This document shows positions 43,569 through 56,000 of a stretch of DNA of 60,000 nucleotides, piece after piece. This DNA is from Bugula neritina (taxonomy: Eukaryota > Bryozoa > Gymnolaemata > Cheilostomatida > Bugulidae), in assembly GCA_964035545.1 (NCBI GenBank), contig OZ037766.1, forward strand, positions 19,125,581-19,185,580. Direction: 5' to 3'. Each line of letters starts with the position of its first letter. The first letter of the stretch is position 1. The position numbers and the translations under genes are program-made. Under the pieces are notes generated by a model. It was given only the letters and a program-made list of their open reading frames with translations, was not told where the DNA came from and ran no database searches.

Positions 43569-45227
43569 CAGTAGTTCCCAACCTTTTTCATACTATTCCC
43601 CCCTTTCATAAATGTTGACTAATAATTAACCTCCATTCAAAGAGCGAAAAGATTTTATGACTTACTGAATGAGAATATATGATACAATGCAATATATTTT
43701 GTTCTATTATATTTTCATGTAATATAATTATCATGATAGTAATATTATCATTATTTTTGTGTTATATAACACAGAGCAGTCCAATTATTAATGTTATGGC
43801 TTCAGTTCATGCTTTTGTGCCAGCTTACTTAAGTCTCACTCTGTTTATGACCAAGCCTGTCTTAAGTCACTCTGCGGGTTAAGGCAGTTTCTCTTCGTTT
43901 TGAATTGATGAAAATCCTACCTCACACAGATAGGCGGTGCTGGATGGCACCAAAACTCTGCTTTGTCAGCATGTGTGGGAAGAGTTTGCTTGTTGAAACC
44001 CAGAAATACTTAAGGTAAAAATGGTGTATGTAAAATGGCACGCTGGTGTCAAATTTTTCCAAACTAAAACCCCCAACCCGTGAACCCAAACCCCCACCCC
44101 CTAACTCACACCCCACCCCCAAACTCCAGAACCTCAAGTACAAACCTACAATCCTCACCTCAAACCCTTCTTTCAAACTCCAAACCCCCACCCCAACATT
44201 GAAAACATGTGCCATTTTTACCTACTTTTCCATTTGTGCTCTTATTATCTGTACCATTTCTACTGGACACTACCCACAATTCATCAATTGGAGAAGATTT
44301 TAAATCATCCTTCATTTCTGAATTGTGAATCAACTCAATGAAATCCTCCTATGATTCCTCTAAAAACGTTTCAACAAAGCGTTGCAATCGGTCACATTTC
44401 AAGTTAAGAATCTAGCTCTTTTTTTGGGTGGTAGCTCAGAGAAATACTGCTAAAACTTCCTTAACATTTCAGAGATGAGAACAGGGAGAGTAGGTGGTGT
44501 CCGGTAAAAATGGCACGGGTAAAAATAGCATTATTGGCACAAATGGAAATTAGATAAAAATGGCACATTTTCAACTTTAGCATTAAAGACTTGAATTGGG
44601 GGTTAGGCATTCAGAATAGGTAGTTTGGAGGTTTGGGTTTTTGGGTTATGGAAAATTTAACACCAGTGTGCAATCTTTACCTGTGCCATTTTTGCATAAA
44701 ATTGGAACAGGTTCTTCTATAAAAGTTCATTGAATGTGTGGAAAGACACCATGTTTTTGACAGAAACACCACCACTTTAAAAACATTGCTGCTGCTAATG
44801 AAAAGCAACGGTATGATGATTGCACTCCTGAATTTTTAGTTTCAGATTAATTAGTGTAGAAAATATTATATTCACTAGGTATGTAGTATACAATTTATAG
44901 AAATTGACTTGCATGGCTGCTAAAAGTTGGCCTGCTGGTTTTTGCAAATTTTTTGACCTCTATTGGAAATAGCACAGAGAACAGTTAGGGTAGAGTAATT
45001 AATAAACACATTCATGTAGAAGTAAACTGAGATTGCAGAATATGGTCTGGTTAAATAGATGAACTAAGATAAAGATTTATAGATATTAGATATGCATATA
45101 TACTTATGTAATGTGCAAGTGCTCAAAAAGCCTTCAACAAAGTGCGTGAATTTTTCAAAATCCAAATTCCCCCTAAAATGTCCGAATTCCCCCCTAAGGG
45201 AATTTCCCCTCAGGTTGGGAGCCACTG
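43569..45227. mobile_element. hAT-like non-autonomous transposon, 1.66 kb
   Basis: The ends are CAGTAGTTCCCAACCTTTTT (43569) and AGGTTGGGAGCCACTG (to 45227), a typical hAT terminus. The 8-bp flanks GCCTAGAG (43561-43568) and ACCTAGAC (45228-45235) agree at 6 of 8 positions. There is no transposase ORF. A palindromic element lies inside at 44014-44694. Confidence 0.75.
44014..44694. repeat. Large inverted repeat nested in the hAT element
   Basis: The left arm (44014-44283) and right arm (44487-44694) are inverted copies. Outer ends GGTAAAAATGGTGTATGTAA and, reversed, GCAAAAATGGCACAGGTAAA. Inner blocks are GTGCCATTTTTACC and ATTTGTGC. The left arm is strongly C-rich on the plus strand (many ACCCCC units) and the right arm matches it with G runs. 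No coding capacity. Confidence 0.65.
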
Positions 45228-45474
45228 ACCTAGACCTAATTTGAACTTGTTATTCAACAGTAGGCATGGTAGAAAAAGTAGGAAGTTATTAAGATTTTAA
45301 AGTTTGAAGTAATTGACATGTAATTATAAAGTAATTGTAAAAATCAATTACATTAGCAATGTAATTAACTTCAATTACATTTTTAGACATCAATTACAAA
45401 TTACATTCAATTACTTGAAAAAATGTATTTTTTTACAACCAATTCCAATTACAAATTACAATTACCCCAACCCT

Positions 45475-45892
45475 GTCGATCTCTTTTCTTAGATCTGCCT
45501 TTGACGATGGGTGGCTGCATATTCATTGACCGACCTTAGTATTTCACCGCCAGCAATAACGCAAGGTGGGTTTGAATGCTTTGCTGGTCTTGACCGACAT
45601 TCAACCTGGGTCTTTTTAGCATTCAGTTTCTATCCAAAAGCATTAAAGGCAGTTATAGTGATCTGGAAATGTTCCTCTGAGTCAGCCACAAGAACATTGT
45701 CATTCACACATTTACGCTCGATTAAAGAAGTTTCTGGTGCTAGCGTCTTTGCTCGCAGCCTTTGTAAGTTGAACAGATCACTGTATGATAGTACAATCTT
45801 ATGCTTAAGCATATTTCCTGCTTTACAAGCTATTGTACAGCAAATAAATATACGGAGAACATCGTTGGCTCAATCACGTAGCCTTGCTTGAC
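45475..45892 (-). pseudogene. LINE reverse-transcriptase fragment
   Basis: On the minus strand: GVKQGYVIEPTMFSVYLFAV (near 45880), a frame change, then LQRLRAKTLAPETSLIER, NDNVLVADSEEHFQITITAF (the usual FADD is altered to VNDN) and LNAKKTQVECRSRPAKH. It resembles the RT of the LINE at 7631-33007 or a relative. Both ends are truncated. Confidence 0.65.
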
Positions 45893-45897
45893 ACCAC

Positions 45898-46155
45898 TTG
45901 TTTAGCTAATAAATTTTAAATTTGTCATGATGTAAATTTGTCATATTTTATTATCGGACTTCATTTTATTAACGCAAAACTTTTACTTTGACATCACACA
46001 ACTATGATTATATGTAACTGGTGACAACTTTACTGATAAAAGCACTGTTTCTAAACAACAATACACTACTACTGCAGTTGGCGTGACAAAGAGGTGCAAT
46101 GATTGTTAGTTGAGCTTTCGTCAGACCCAACTAATCAAAATTCGTCTTGTCTGAA
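45898..46155. mobile_element. T1 fragment with one terminus
   Basis: Shares TTATTAACGCAAAACTTTTA, CTGCAGTTGGCGTGACAAAG and CTTTCGTCAGACC with T1 copy 1 and ends TGTCTGAA at 46155, the T1 terminus. The other end is missing. Confidence 0.65.
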
Positions 46156-46791
46156 TTAGCTATAACATATCATTCTGTAAATCTAGCTATAGAGTTTGAG
46201 ATGTTTTATGTTGGCCATTATGAGCTGAAAAAGCTTATTGTATATGTTTCCTCTAGTTATCTGTAACACTTATGTATTTTAGTTCAATTATAGTTGCAAA
46301 TTTACATTGATGCAGACTTGAATTGTTAGTGCAGTTTACTATTTTGCTATTTTTTTTATTATGTTAAATGCATCATAAATTGCGAATTTAAACAATGATG
46401 CGGTATTTATAGTGATAACATTGTCTCTATTTTTTATATTTGTAGAAAACCTAGAGTGTTTATTTTTGGTAAATCTTTCTCATGTCTTAACTAATGCAAT
46501 CATGGGTTGGCAATGCTGAAATTTCAAAAATTACACCCTAAAACTTCACAAGAAGTGAATTTTGGTAAGACTAGTTTATTCTCAATTTTATCCATACTAA
46601 TGATTATTGTGTACAGTATTTGGCAATACTCGCATAATTCGGCCGAGTTTAAGTGCAGGCTAGTTTTCTTGCTGTAGGCCACAAAGTACACAGTTATAAG
46701 AATGTTGAACATTTTAAAAAAAATATGTAAAATCTTTTTATCTATATTTTATAGGTTAAGTAATTTTCAACAAATATTTATGCATTTTTAG
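46156..46791. other. No feature recognised; presumed intron of the kelch gene
   Basis: AT-rich sequence upstream of the first visible exon. I found no exon with the expected upstream kelch-protein sequence. The acceptor tgcatttttag ends at 46791. Confidence 0.5.
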
Positions 46792-47010
46792 GTCCCGATG
46801 CTCGTAGTGGTCATAGGATCGTTATAGATGATAGCAATATTTACTCATATGGGGGTTACAACCCTTCTCCGTCATCAACTATTACAGATCCTAGAGACAT
46901 GGCAGAATTTCCTCTTTTTCGTGAGTTGTGGAAGTTCAATTTAGCCTCAAACACTTGGAATCGCCTAGATATGACCGGTTCTGTTCCAAAAGAATGTGTA
47001 TCTTATGCTT
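46792..47010 (+). CDS. KLHDC10: Kelch gene exon (first visible)
   Basis: 219 bp, from acceptor TTTTTAG to donor GTAAGT. It begins with the last two bases of a Gly codon and encodes PDARSGHRIVIDD, SYGGYNP, PLFRELWKFNLASNTW and VPKECVSYA: kelch blade one and part of the next. Ends with one base of a codon. Confidence 0.85.
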
Positions 47011-50000
47011 GTAAGTCATATTTTTTTTGTTACCATGTTTAGCTATTAAAATTTGAACATACATATTTTATTGCTACATTTTGACTGTTCAAATAGGTTC
47101 TCATTGGAGTTATATACATCAATATCTGAGTGTGACTAAAATGGGTGGCCACCCGGTGTCGCAGTCCGTGACACCCATATTGGTCATAAGGCAAGGTTTT
47201 GACTAAAATGGGTGTCGCGAAAAAATGTTCATTTATTTTCAAATTTTAGCCAGTTTTGACTGTTAAAATTAGTGTTAAATAAATCTTCAGTGAATAATGA
47301 ACATTTCACAATTGTTTAAACCAAAAAATGTATTTAAAATAATGATAAAATTGGAATAATTATAACAAAAACCAAACTCGTCAAGAGTTATCTTTTCTCA
47401 TCAAAAATTTAATTTTCACCTAATTTTATTGCTAGTGTTATGATCATAGACATGCCCACTTATAAAACATTTACTTTAAACTAATAAAAATGCTGGGAGT
47501 AATAATTGAAAAACAAAAATGTTTACGAAGTTTAAAGAAAATAAATATTTTCACGGCACCCATTTCAGTTAAAATAACCCAAAATGACGAAAATGGGTGT
47601 CACGAGATTTTTTGATTTGCATTGAGGATAGATATAATTTTACAATTGACATCATTAAACTGCTTTTGCATTTTTACACCAACTTAGCTAATTAGAAAGT
47701 TACGAAACTGCAACATAAAAATAAATAAGATTAAAGTCATTGTGAAAACCCTTGGGGTCAAAAACCAAGGGGTGTCCGGAAGAATTCAATAGGTTACATG
47801 TATTTTAACCTAATTTCCTAGTTCTTTTTCAGTTTCTTGACATGCTGATTAATTAACCATATACTTTAAACTAGTAAAAATACTGTGAACAATATTAACA
47901 AACAAAAATGTTCACAAAATGTGAAAATAAAACTAAGCATCTTTGCGACACCCATTTTAGTCAAAACCCCCCAAATGACTAAAAGCATAATTAACCGTGA
48001 CGCCCATTTTGGTCATTCGTGGATGTTTTGACTAAAATGGGTTTTGCGAAGATTTTTAATTTTATTTTCACATTTTGTAGACATTTTTGTTTGTTATTAT
48101 TGCCCACAGCGTTTTTAATAGTTTAAAGTTTATGTTTCCTAAGTTAGCATGTCTATGATCATCATGATAACAGTAAAATTAAGTGAAAATTAAATTTTTG
48201 ATAAGGAAAGATAACTCTTGATGAGTTTGGTTCTTGTTATAATTATTTCAATTTTATCATTATTTATTTATGTCTTTTGGTTTAAACGGTTGTGAGATGT
48301 TCAATATTCACTGAAGAATAATTTAACAAGGATTTCAATGGTCACAACTGTCTAAAAGTTTGAAAATAACACAAAAATTGCTCTCGGCACCCATTTTAGT
48401 TAAAACCCCTCTTATGACTAAAATGGGTGTCACAGACCGCGACACCGGGTATCTACTTATTTTAGTCACACCTCAATATCTTGTACCTAGTGTGCCAACA
48501 ACATAAAATAAGTGATACACACAGTTCTACAAATCGTTATAAGTTTTTCAGATGATCATTATGTGTGCACTAGGGAAGTTGCAGATTTTAAAACTTTGAT
48601 AGTAGGATCTTCACAGTCCATATAAAGCCAAAGATTATCAACAGCCGTAGTTGTCCATCTCAGCTTACACGAAGTCTCAAACAGCTATAGTCTAACAGAA
48701 AAATACTAAAATGTTGCCAATGTGGTAACGTAATATGTGACTAGAGCCTTCCAGTAAATGAAAAAATTGGCTATATCTAATGGCCAAACATTACATATAA
48801 CATTTTATGCTAAGTTATATGCTTGGTTTGTGAAAGTTGTTGAAGGGCAGTAGGCGAATTTCGGTTCAAATTGTACTTTCATAAATATCGGTTGTAAAGT
48901 TAATTGTAATGTTTGGTTATAATTAAGATGAGACCATTGGAATAATGCACCATAAGGTTTATTATTGTAAAGTATAAAGTGTACAGCTTGACAGCATAGA
49001 AAGAACTGACTCTAACTATAAGCACAAGGTGTATACTGGTAGTTATATGCATGTGCATATATATATATGTGTGTGTGTGTGCGCGCGTGCTTGCGGGTGT
49101 ATTGTGATAAACTTGTGGGTACTGGATGCAACTAGTGCTTGAACATGCTCTTTGTAAGAGAGAACAAGGTTTGAAGTAGTGTAGATGATAGCAATTTTTA
49201 TTGAAAAGTATAAAATCAGGTCCTTTCCAAGCGAGCTCCAGTAGTAGACTGAACTACACTGGAACTCACTGGCTTTTATAAACAGAGAACAAAAAAAAGT
49301 TTCCTTTGTTGCCGAGATCGGAGGCCGAAATGCTGATATTCTGCATTTCGGGAGTCAGGAATGCCGATCTTGGGCAACATTAGTAAAAAAGCAACATTAG
49401 TAAAAGAAATATTGCATAACTTCAGAATGCATATTCAGTCAATTACATTATGCTGAAAGCTTTTACAACAATCATAATACTTAGGCATTAGAAAGCTACC
49501 TCACTTAGTTATAATTACAACATTCAAAATGATACGCAATAAGTAATTATAATACTGACGCATATAGTTACTTCAAAATATTTGTTAAATTTCTATTTTA
49601 AATTCTCTATTGGTAGTTTGTCCGTTTTCCAAATAATTGTTTTCCAATTAACATTTTAATAGTCACAGATTTGTTCTGCAGCTTCCAATCAGTATGTGAA
49701 AGATATACTGTGATTATCTGTTAGAATATATTCAACTGCAGGCATACTGATAAATAAAAAGCTGTTTGTCATTGGAGGAACAGGCTTCCCATTTGCTGAA
49801 GTTAGAAGCAATGTACTCTACTGCTTCGATCTAGCTATATTGCATTGGTCTGTAGCACCATGTAAAGGGACTTTACCTGGAAAAGTGTATGGTCATGTAA
49901 GTGTAAATTCAAGTGATGTGATTGGGTAAATATTTTCCCCAACAGGTTATCATTTTTTTTTTAATTTGTAAACCTCTGTTCAGTTTTGAATTTTTATCCT

Positions 50001-53000
50001 AGTTACTATAAAACAATGTTTAAAGGTGGTCTCATTATATAAACTATAATCAATTTTGTAATCTATAGAATGCTATTATCATTGCCAAAGCATTGTCACT
50101 CATAAATTATGTAAAGTGTGATTTTATATAAAATAAATAAAGCTAGTTACTTGAAAATTTTTACAGAATTTGCTAGCTTTATTCAATATTTGAGGTAGTT
50201 GAACTCTTTCCAAGTTGTTTTGTTCTAAACCTTACTCCTCAAGAACTTTGCTACCTCTTCTTCATAGCAAATAGGATGTGTTGCATGCTAATATGTTATA
50301 GTAACCAAGCTATTATACCTTTATTGCCTATTACATAGATTTTCTTGCCAGGTGAATAAATTGATATTGGCCTATATATAGATAAAAACTTTTTTAAAAA
50401 AGTTATGGATTAACATTAAATTTTTGCAAAGAAGAGACAGAAGTGCAAAAGCTTAGCTTAACAAATGTAGATTTTTGAATATCTTTGTGTGAACAACCAG
50501 AAACATGTATTCATGGTCCACTTGGCATTTTTTATTTATACCTATTTTTTGTCAGTTTAATACAGCAGCAGCAGCATAACTAATACTGAATACTAATACT
50601 TTTAGTGCTCCAGCCATCATTTAATACTATTTTACTTTTTCTTTTTTCATAAGAGAAATTTTATTTATTTAAAATTGCTAATTATTATATCTAGTTTCAT
50701 AGATTACTTGCAAAGTTTTCCCAGTGAGTCTCCAAATCAGTAAAAGCTTTGCAGGCACACTAGTGGTCCTAGGTAGAAGATAAAATTTTAATCAGTATAA
50801 CCTCATTGTAAAGTTATGTAATAAGCTGCTTTCTTCGGCTCTTTCTAAAAAAAAAGTTCAACTCTTTGGCAGTCATTCAATGTTATACTTTTTATAACAT
50901 CTTTGGCAGGTTACATCAAAACAGTAATAAAGTTGTCACTGTTATATTGGCTATCTGCTAAATTACACAATTTAAGTAGTTTTGTAATAGACATTATCAA
51001 CTTGCCTGCTGATGACTTTGCTGACAGGCTCAGTATCTGTTCCATTCTAGAGCCGATAATAATTCTCTCTTGATTTTGTTGCATGCTGGTTTAGATGCTG
51101 CAACAAGCAGATTAGCTAGCTTATATGCTTAAAACACATGCTATACATGCTAATATGTGTGAAAACAAATAAGATTACTCTGCTTCGAATGTTTAGTTTT
51201 TAAGTTACATCCTCATAGTATATTAAGAGGAATGATTTTTAGATACCTTTTGTTAAGCATTATATGAGCTCAAGTATACATAGTGAACATTTTTCATTTC
51301 ATAATGAAAAATATAAAAAGTTGTTTTTCATTTAGGTTTACTTGCATATTCCTTTAATCAAAAGTAGATTGTTTCATCATTCTGTTCATCCTTAATGTTT
51401 TGTGAAAATGTTGAGTATTTTTTATCCCATAGAGTCTGCTACATATCAACGGGTATATATTTTTATTTGGTGGCACTACTGGCTTCTTCTATAATAATGA
51501 GATGTATAAACTAAATCTCCATTCTCTTACATGGCAACTTATCTCCCAGCCTTCTTCAGATGGTCAAACCGCCCCTTCTCCCAGGTAAAGATTCGTTTGT
51601 TTTATTATCCCTTCTAAGAATGTATGCATTGAACAGTAAATAACAGTGTTCAAGTTAAATAAACCTACACTTGCATAAGGTTTTCACTACCATAGCAATG
51701 TTCAACATAATAGTTCTAGACCATAATTTTCATAGTTTCCCATATTTTATTTTCACAGACTTGTCTCGTGAATTTTTTCTTTTGTATATTCTATTATAAT
51801 TGAAATTTTTACTGTAATGAATATGTTTACTTTTTCAATTTTAATATGTTGTTTATTTGCAAAAGAGTTACAAATAAAAGTTGTATGAAGATAATTATTT
51901 GGGTTGTCTCAAACCCTGCATGTTGGTCAAAGCTATCTTTCTGTATCCAGGTACAGACAGGAGATGATTGCTTATGGGAACCTCCTTTATTTATTTGGTG
52001 GGGGGACCTCTGAAACAGAGGAATCTTTAAAAACGGTATGTATCCGTTATCTGTGGGTGTATTTATAGTGACAGGTTATTTAGATAAACATAATATTCCC
52101 CAGCTGCCAGTAACCATGCTGTTGAGCAGTGCAGTGCTCAACAGCTGTGATAAACCTCACTTTGAGGTTTAGTGTGAACTGTGAACAGGGCTTTATGCAG
52201 AAGGCAGAGTGAGCACTAGATGCTTTTGTGGAAATAAAAGCAATATCTGCAAATGCATGCTGGCCATTTTCAATTGTTGACCTGTGGTAGCCCCCAGGAG
52301 AAGATACATGCTAACCATTCGCAGCAGTAAGATAGAAATTCTAGGGTATTTAATTTCTTCTTGGTAGCAAGAAGGAAACCTGTTATAGCAAAAGCCAACT
52401 TTCACTTGAATGATCTGCATGCATTTAATAATGAAGATAATCAGTATTTCACATCAGATCAAACATGCCTGCATTATAGCTTATTCAGACGGTAACGGAT
52501 TGGACGAATGCGAATTTTGTTCGTTTTGGATCACGTGATCGACTTTTCAAAATTTCGTTGGAACCTGACCCAGCTGGTTGCACTCCATTGGCTTATTTCA
52601 AAAGCGAAATTCACATGGCAAACAGTTTGCTCAAGCGCATTGCTTCTAATGAAATTAAATAATCGATATTTTAGTAATAATAATAATGAATAATAATTGA
52701 TTAAAATAAACAAGTTTGTAAGAAGCTTATTATTTTGCTAGTCAGCGGCATTTTATATTTATTTCAAGCAGTTTTCTTTGCAGAAGTACATTTTTTATAG
52801 AAATGGTCCAGCTGCGCTGCATCAGTATGATCATTCTGATCCTGACTACAAAGATGCCTGTAAACAAATGAGTTGATGTGCACAATGAGTAGCAGTGATT
52901 TGAAAAATAGTTTGAGATGTAGTTAAATTGAAATTTATCATTTCACCTAAAGTAGACACTACCAGCTTCTATTTCATTTTATAATTAGTCCTGTTAAAAA

Positions 53001-56000
53001 CGTCTTAGCAATAGCTCTTATATAGAGAAAATATTATAAAACAGGGAATTTTTTTTTATTCAGTAACAATAAAAAATATAAGTAATATGTAGTGAAAGGC
53101 TACGAAAGAATAAATAATCAGTTTGAGTTTGATATAAAAGCACGAACAGGGCATTCAGCTTTACGTGTCATTTTCATTTACTTTTCACAGTCCAACTGTT
53201 GTTAAATATTATAAATTTACTAAAATTTCAGCTTTTTGTTTACCTAATACTGTGATAAACTTGTGGGTCGAATGTAACTTAGTGCAAGAACAAGGAGGGT
53301 TGAAGTAGTAGTGCTCAGAATATTTATTGTAATAGTAAAGATAGATCTTAACCAGGCGAGCTCCAGTGGTAGACTGAATTTCCACTGAAACTCGCCTGCT
53401 TTTATACACAGAGAACAAAGACATGCATACACAAGAGATCCTTTGTGGTCCGAAATTCGGTAACTCCGAAATTCGGCAGAGCCAAACCTTGGCAGAGTCG
53501 AAACTCGGACCACAAATTTCCAATATTGATATTACACACAAGAAATAAAAGAATAGGAAACAAGAGAGATATAATTTTACCACAACACAATATAAATTTG
53601 TTATAATTTAAAGTTGTGTTTTTATTATAATTATTTTATTAAAGCAAAATTTTTATTTTGTTATAGCACTATGATTAAATTTAACTAGTAACAACTTTAC
53701 TAGTAGAAGCACCATTGCTAAGCAACTATGCACTACTACTGCAGTTGGTGCCACAAAGAGGTGCGTTGGTTGTTAGTTAGGCATTCGTGGAACCCATCGT
53801 CCGAAAATTTATAATGTCTGAATAAGTGTTTAGCATGGTGCACATTAGTTTGTATACAATCAGGGGTGAGCAAATGGTGCCCTGTGTGCCACATTAGGCC
53901 CCCTACTGTTTTAATCAGGCCCTCAGCCAATCACTAGCAATTCTAACAATTTCATCGGTGTCTTAATCATTCACAGACTGTGTGTACTATTTTTGTTGGC
54001 GCGAGATTTGCAAAGAGCTTACTGTAATGAGGTTAATGAATCTTAAAGTTCAGCAAAACCTTTTGACTGGACTTTGTGACTGCCTTTTAGACTCTCGAAA
54101 TAATGGAAATTAAGTTTGGTTTGCTAAGTTTAATTAATTTAATATGATTTTCTTTGATTTCATGTAAAAGTGGACACCCAATGATTTCTTTCTAATTTTA
54201 TTTTCAAGTCAACTTTAGTAAGTATAGCTCGTTGAGGTGCTTTCTGTTGTGTTTTTTCCATCAACTGCATTTTCTAAAAAGTCAGCACTGTCTTTTTTAC
54301 GTTTGCATAAAGTAATGTGATACCTGACCAATGCTTGCTACAGTGATAGCTTTGAAACCAATTGCTGAACTTAGTTCATTGATAGCTGCCACATTATCTA
54401 GCCTCATTAGTTCCAAATATGAATAAGTGTGGTCCAAGTTTTTAGTAATTAAGGGAGCAGCGGTGGTTCAGGGGTTAAAGGCCTGGCCACACGATAGTGA
54501 GAATCACACGAAATCGTCTATTTGACACGAAAAAACATTCGTACGAGAAAATTTGAGGGAATTCAAACGAAATCGTCATCGTTGGGTGTACACAACGATG
54601 ACGATGGACGAAAAATCACAATCGACGATAAGTACCATTTGATTGGTCAATAGAATTTTAGCAACAGTGATTATTTCATTTCTACTACGTTTCTCTATTT
54701 GGCAATTTTCTGCTGCTTGTATCTTGTGCAAGACTCATTCACGGACTAATAAAAATGACTTGTTGCCACCAAAGTGGTATATATTAGGGGTATATATATT
54801 ATACACGCCAGATATTTACTACAAATTTCAAAAATAGCATAAATTAAGTAGTATTACTATGCCTATTTGCATCCAATTTACTAGTCTTACATGTATAGCA
54901 ACTGTAATGTATTTTGCGTAAAATAGCTAATGCAAGCATTATTCAATTCATATTCACATTGTAATCACAGCGAAGCTTAAACTTTCTAGCTTTGTGTTTA
55001 CGTGCATGAGTGAGTTTTAAAAATTTTTTCAATGTTATATGCATAAAAAATGTGTTTAAAAACTTTACCAATAAACAAAACTAAAAAAGTGTACACATAA
55101 AATACCAAAAAATAACAAAAGTGGCAAATTTTTTCCTTTATAACTTATATAAACTTGCGGTACCAATTTCGGCATAATTACTTTTCGTCTAACGAGCGTG
55201 TGGCTGGTCAATACGAAAAAATAACTCACGAAAATCGTCACACGAGTTTCGTGTGATTCTCACGATCGTGTGGCCAGGCCTTAAGTCATTTACTTTGTGA
55301 ACACAAGTCACGGGTTGAACCCCGACAAAGGCCATTGGTGATGTTAGGAAGAGCATCCAGTCGTACTTGCTCTTGTGCTTCATTTGAACAAGTCCTTAGC
55401 CTGTTCTAACAAAAATCCTTTCCATCAGGGGTTTCTCCCAGGGATAGCGACTATAAACTTGTGTTAGTTTTTAAGATTTTAGTTATTCGATTATATGCTT
55501 ATTTCTAGTTGAGTGATTTACTGTTGCTAATGAAACCTGCTTATTATATGAGTTATTTTTGTCAATAATGATCATTAAAAAATAACTTGAGAATAAATTG
55601 TTTACCCTGTTCCTGTTCCGTATGATTTTTTTTCAAAGGGTGATGTAGATCAATTTTGAGCACATTTACTTCTAGTATTTCTCGTAGAAGTACAAGGGTT
55701 ATTTTAGTTTGCTGCATGGATGAAATCAGTATAGCACTTTATATAAAGTTTATTTCCACTGGAAGGTAGACAAATATCCCCTTATTCCTCCATTGTTTAA
55801 AAGTTATTAGTTTAAAATAATTTTGGTCTGTTAATTGAAGGTCATGCAGTTGCCTGTTATCAATGTGTATGACTGGCAGAATACACATAATTTATTACCG
55901 AACAAGTTGATGTTAATGTTAATAGCTATTCAAGAGATGAAAAGTGCTGCATTCTTGCGTTTGAATCAGATTTTCTCTAATTATCTACTGAAAATGAACC

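Larger units (their letters stand above)
47011..49741 (+). other. Intron with MULE-like element and LTR relic
   Basis: 2.73 kb. It contains the MULE-like element (47128-48472), a TG microsatellite and the LTR relic 49103-49578. The remaining sequence, 48482-49055 and 49579-49741, shows nothing recognisable. Confidence 0.7.
52481..53825. mobile_element. T1 DNA transposon, full-length copy
   Basis: It begins TTATTCAGACGG (52481) and ends ATGTCTGAATAA (53825). The TTCAGAC/GTCTGAA termini sit between TA dinucleotides, so TA is a likely target duplicate. Without the LTR at 53251-53584 it is about 1.0 kb. The region 52590-53250 matches 6009-6640 reversed, including the MADF-like block (PAALHQYDHSDPDYKDACKQ near 52815). 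It is non-autonomous now. Confidence 0.7.
54453..55475 (+). mobile_element. tRNA-derived SINE, copy 2, split by a transposon
   Basis: The head GGGAGCAGCGGTGGTTCAGG (A box, 54453-54478) is separated from the rest (55285-55475: B box GGGTTGAACCCC, AGGAAGAGCATCCAGTCG, GGGATAGCGACTATAAACTT) by an 803-bp transposon. Copy 1 at 38195-38414 shows the continuous form. Confidence 0.8.

Noticed and set aside
44046-44303. Proline-rich ORF at 44046-44303
   Set aside because: It is the translation of the C-rich arm of a non-coding palindrome.
52193-52713. Open frames of 60-75 codons in the kelch-gene intron as additional exons
   Set aside because: They overlap the T1 terminus or unexplained intron DNA, lack kelch similarity, and the flanking exons already join in phase.
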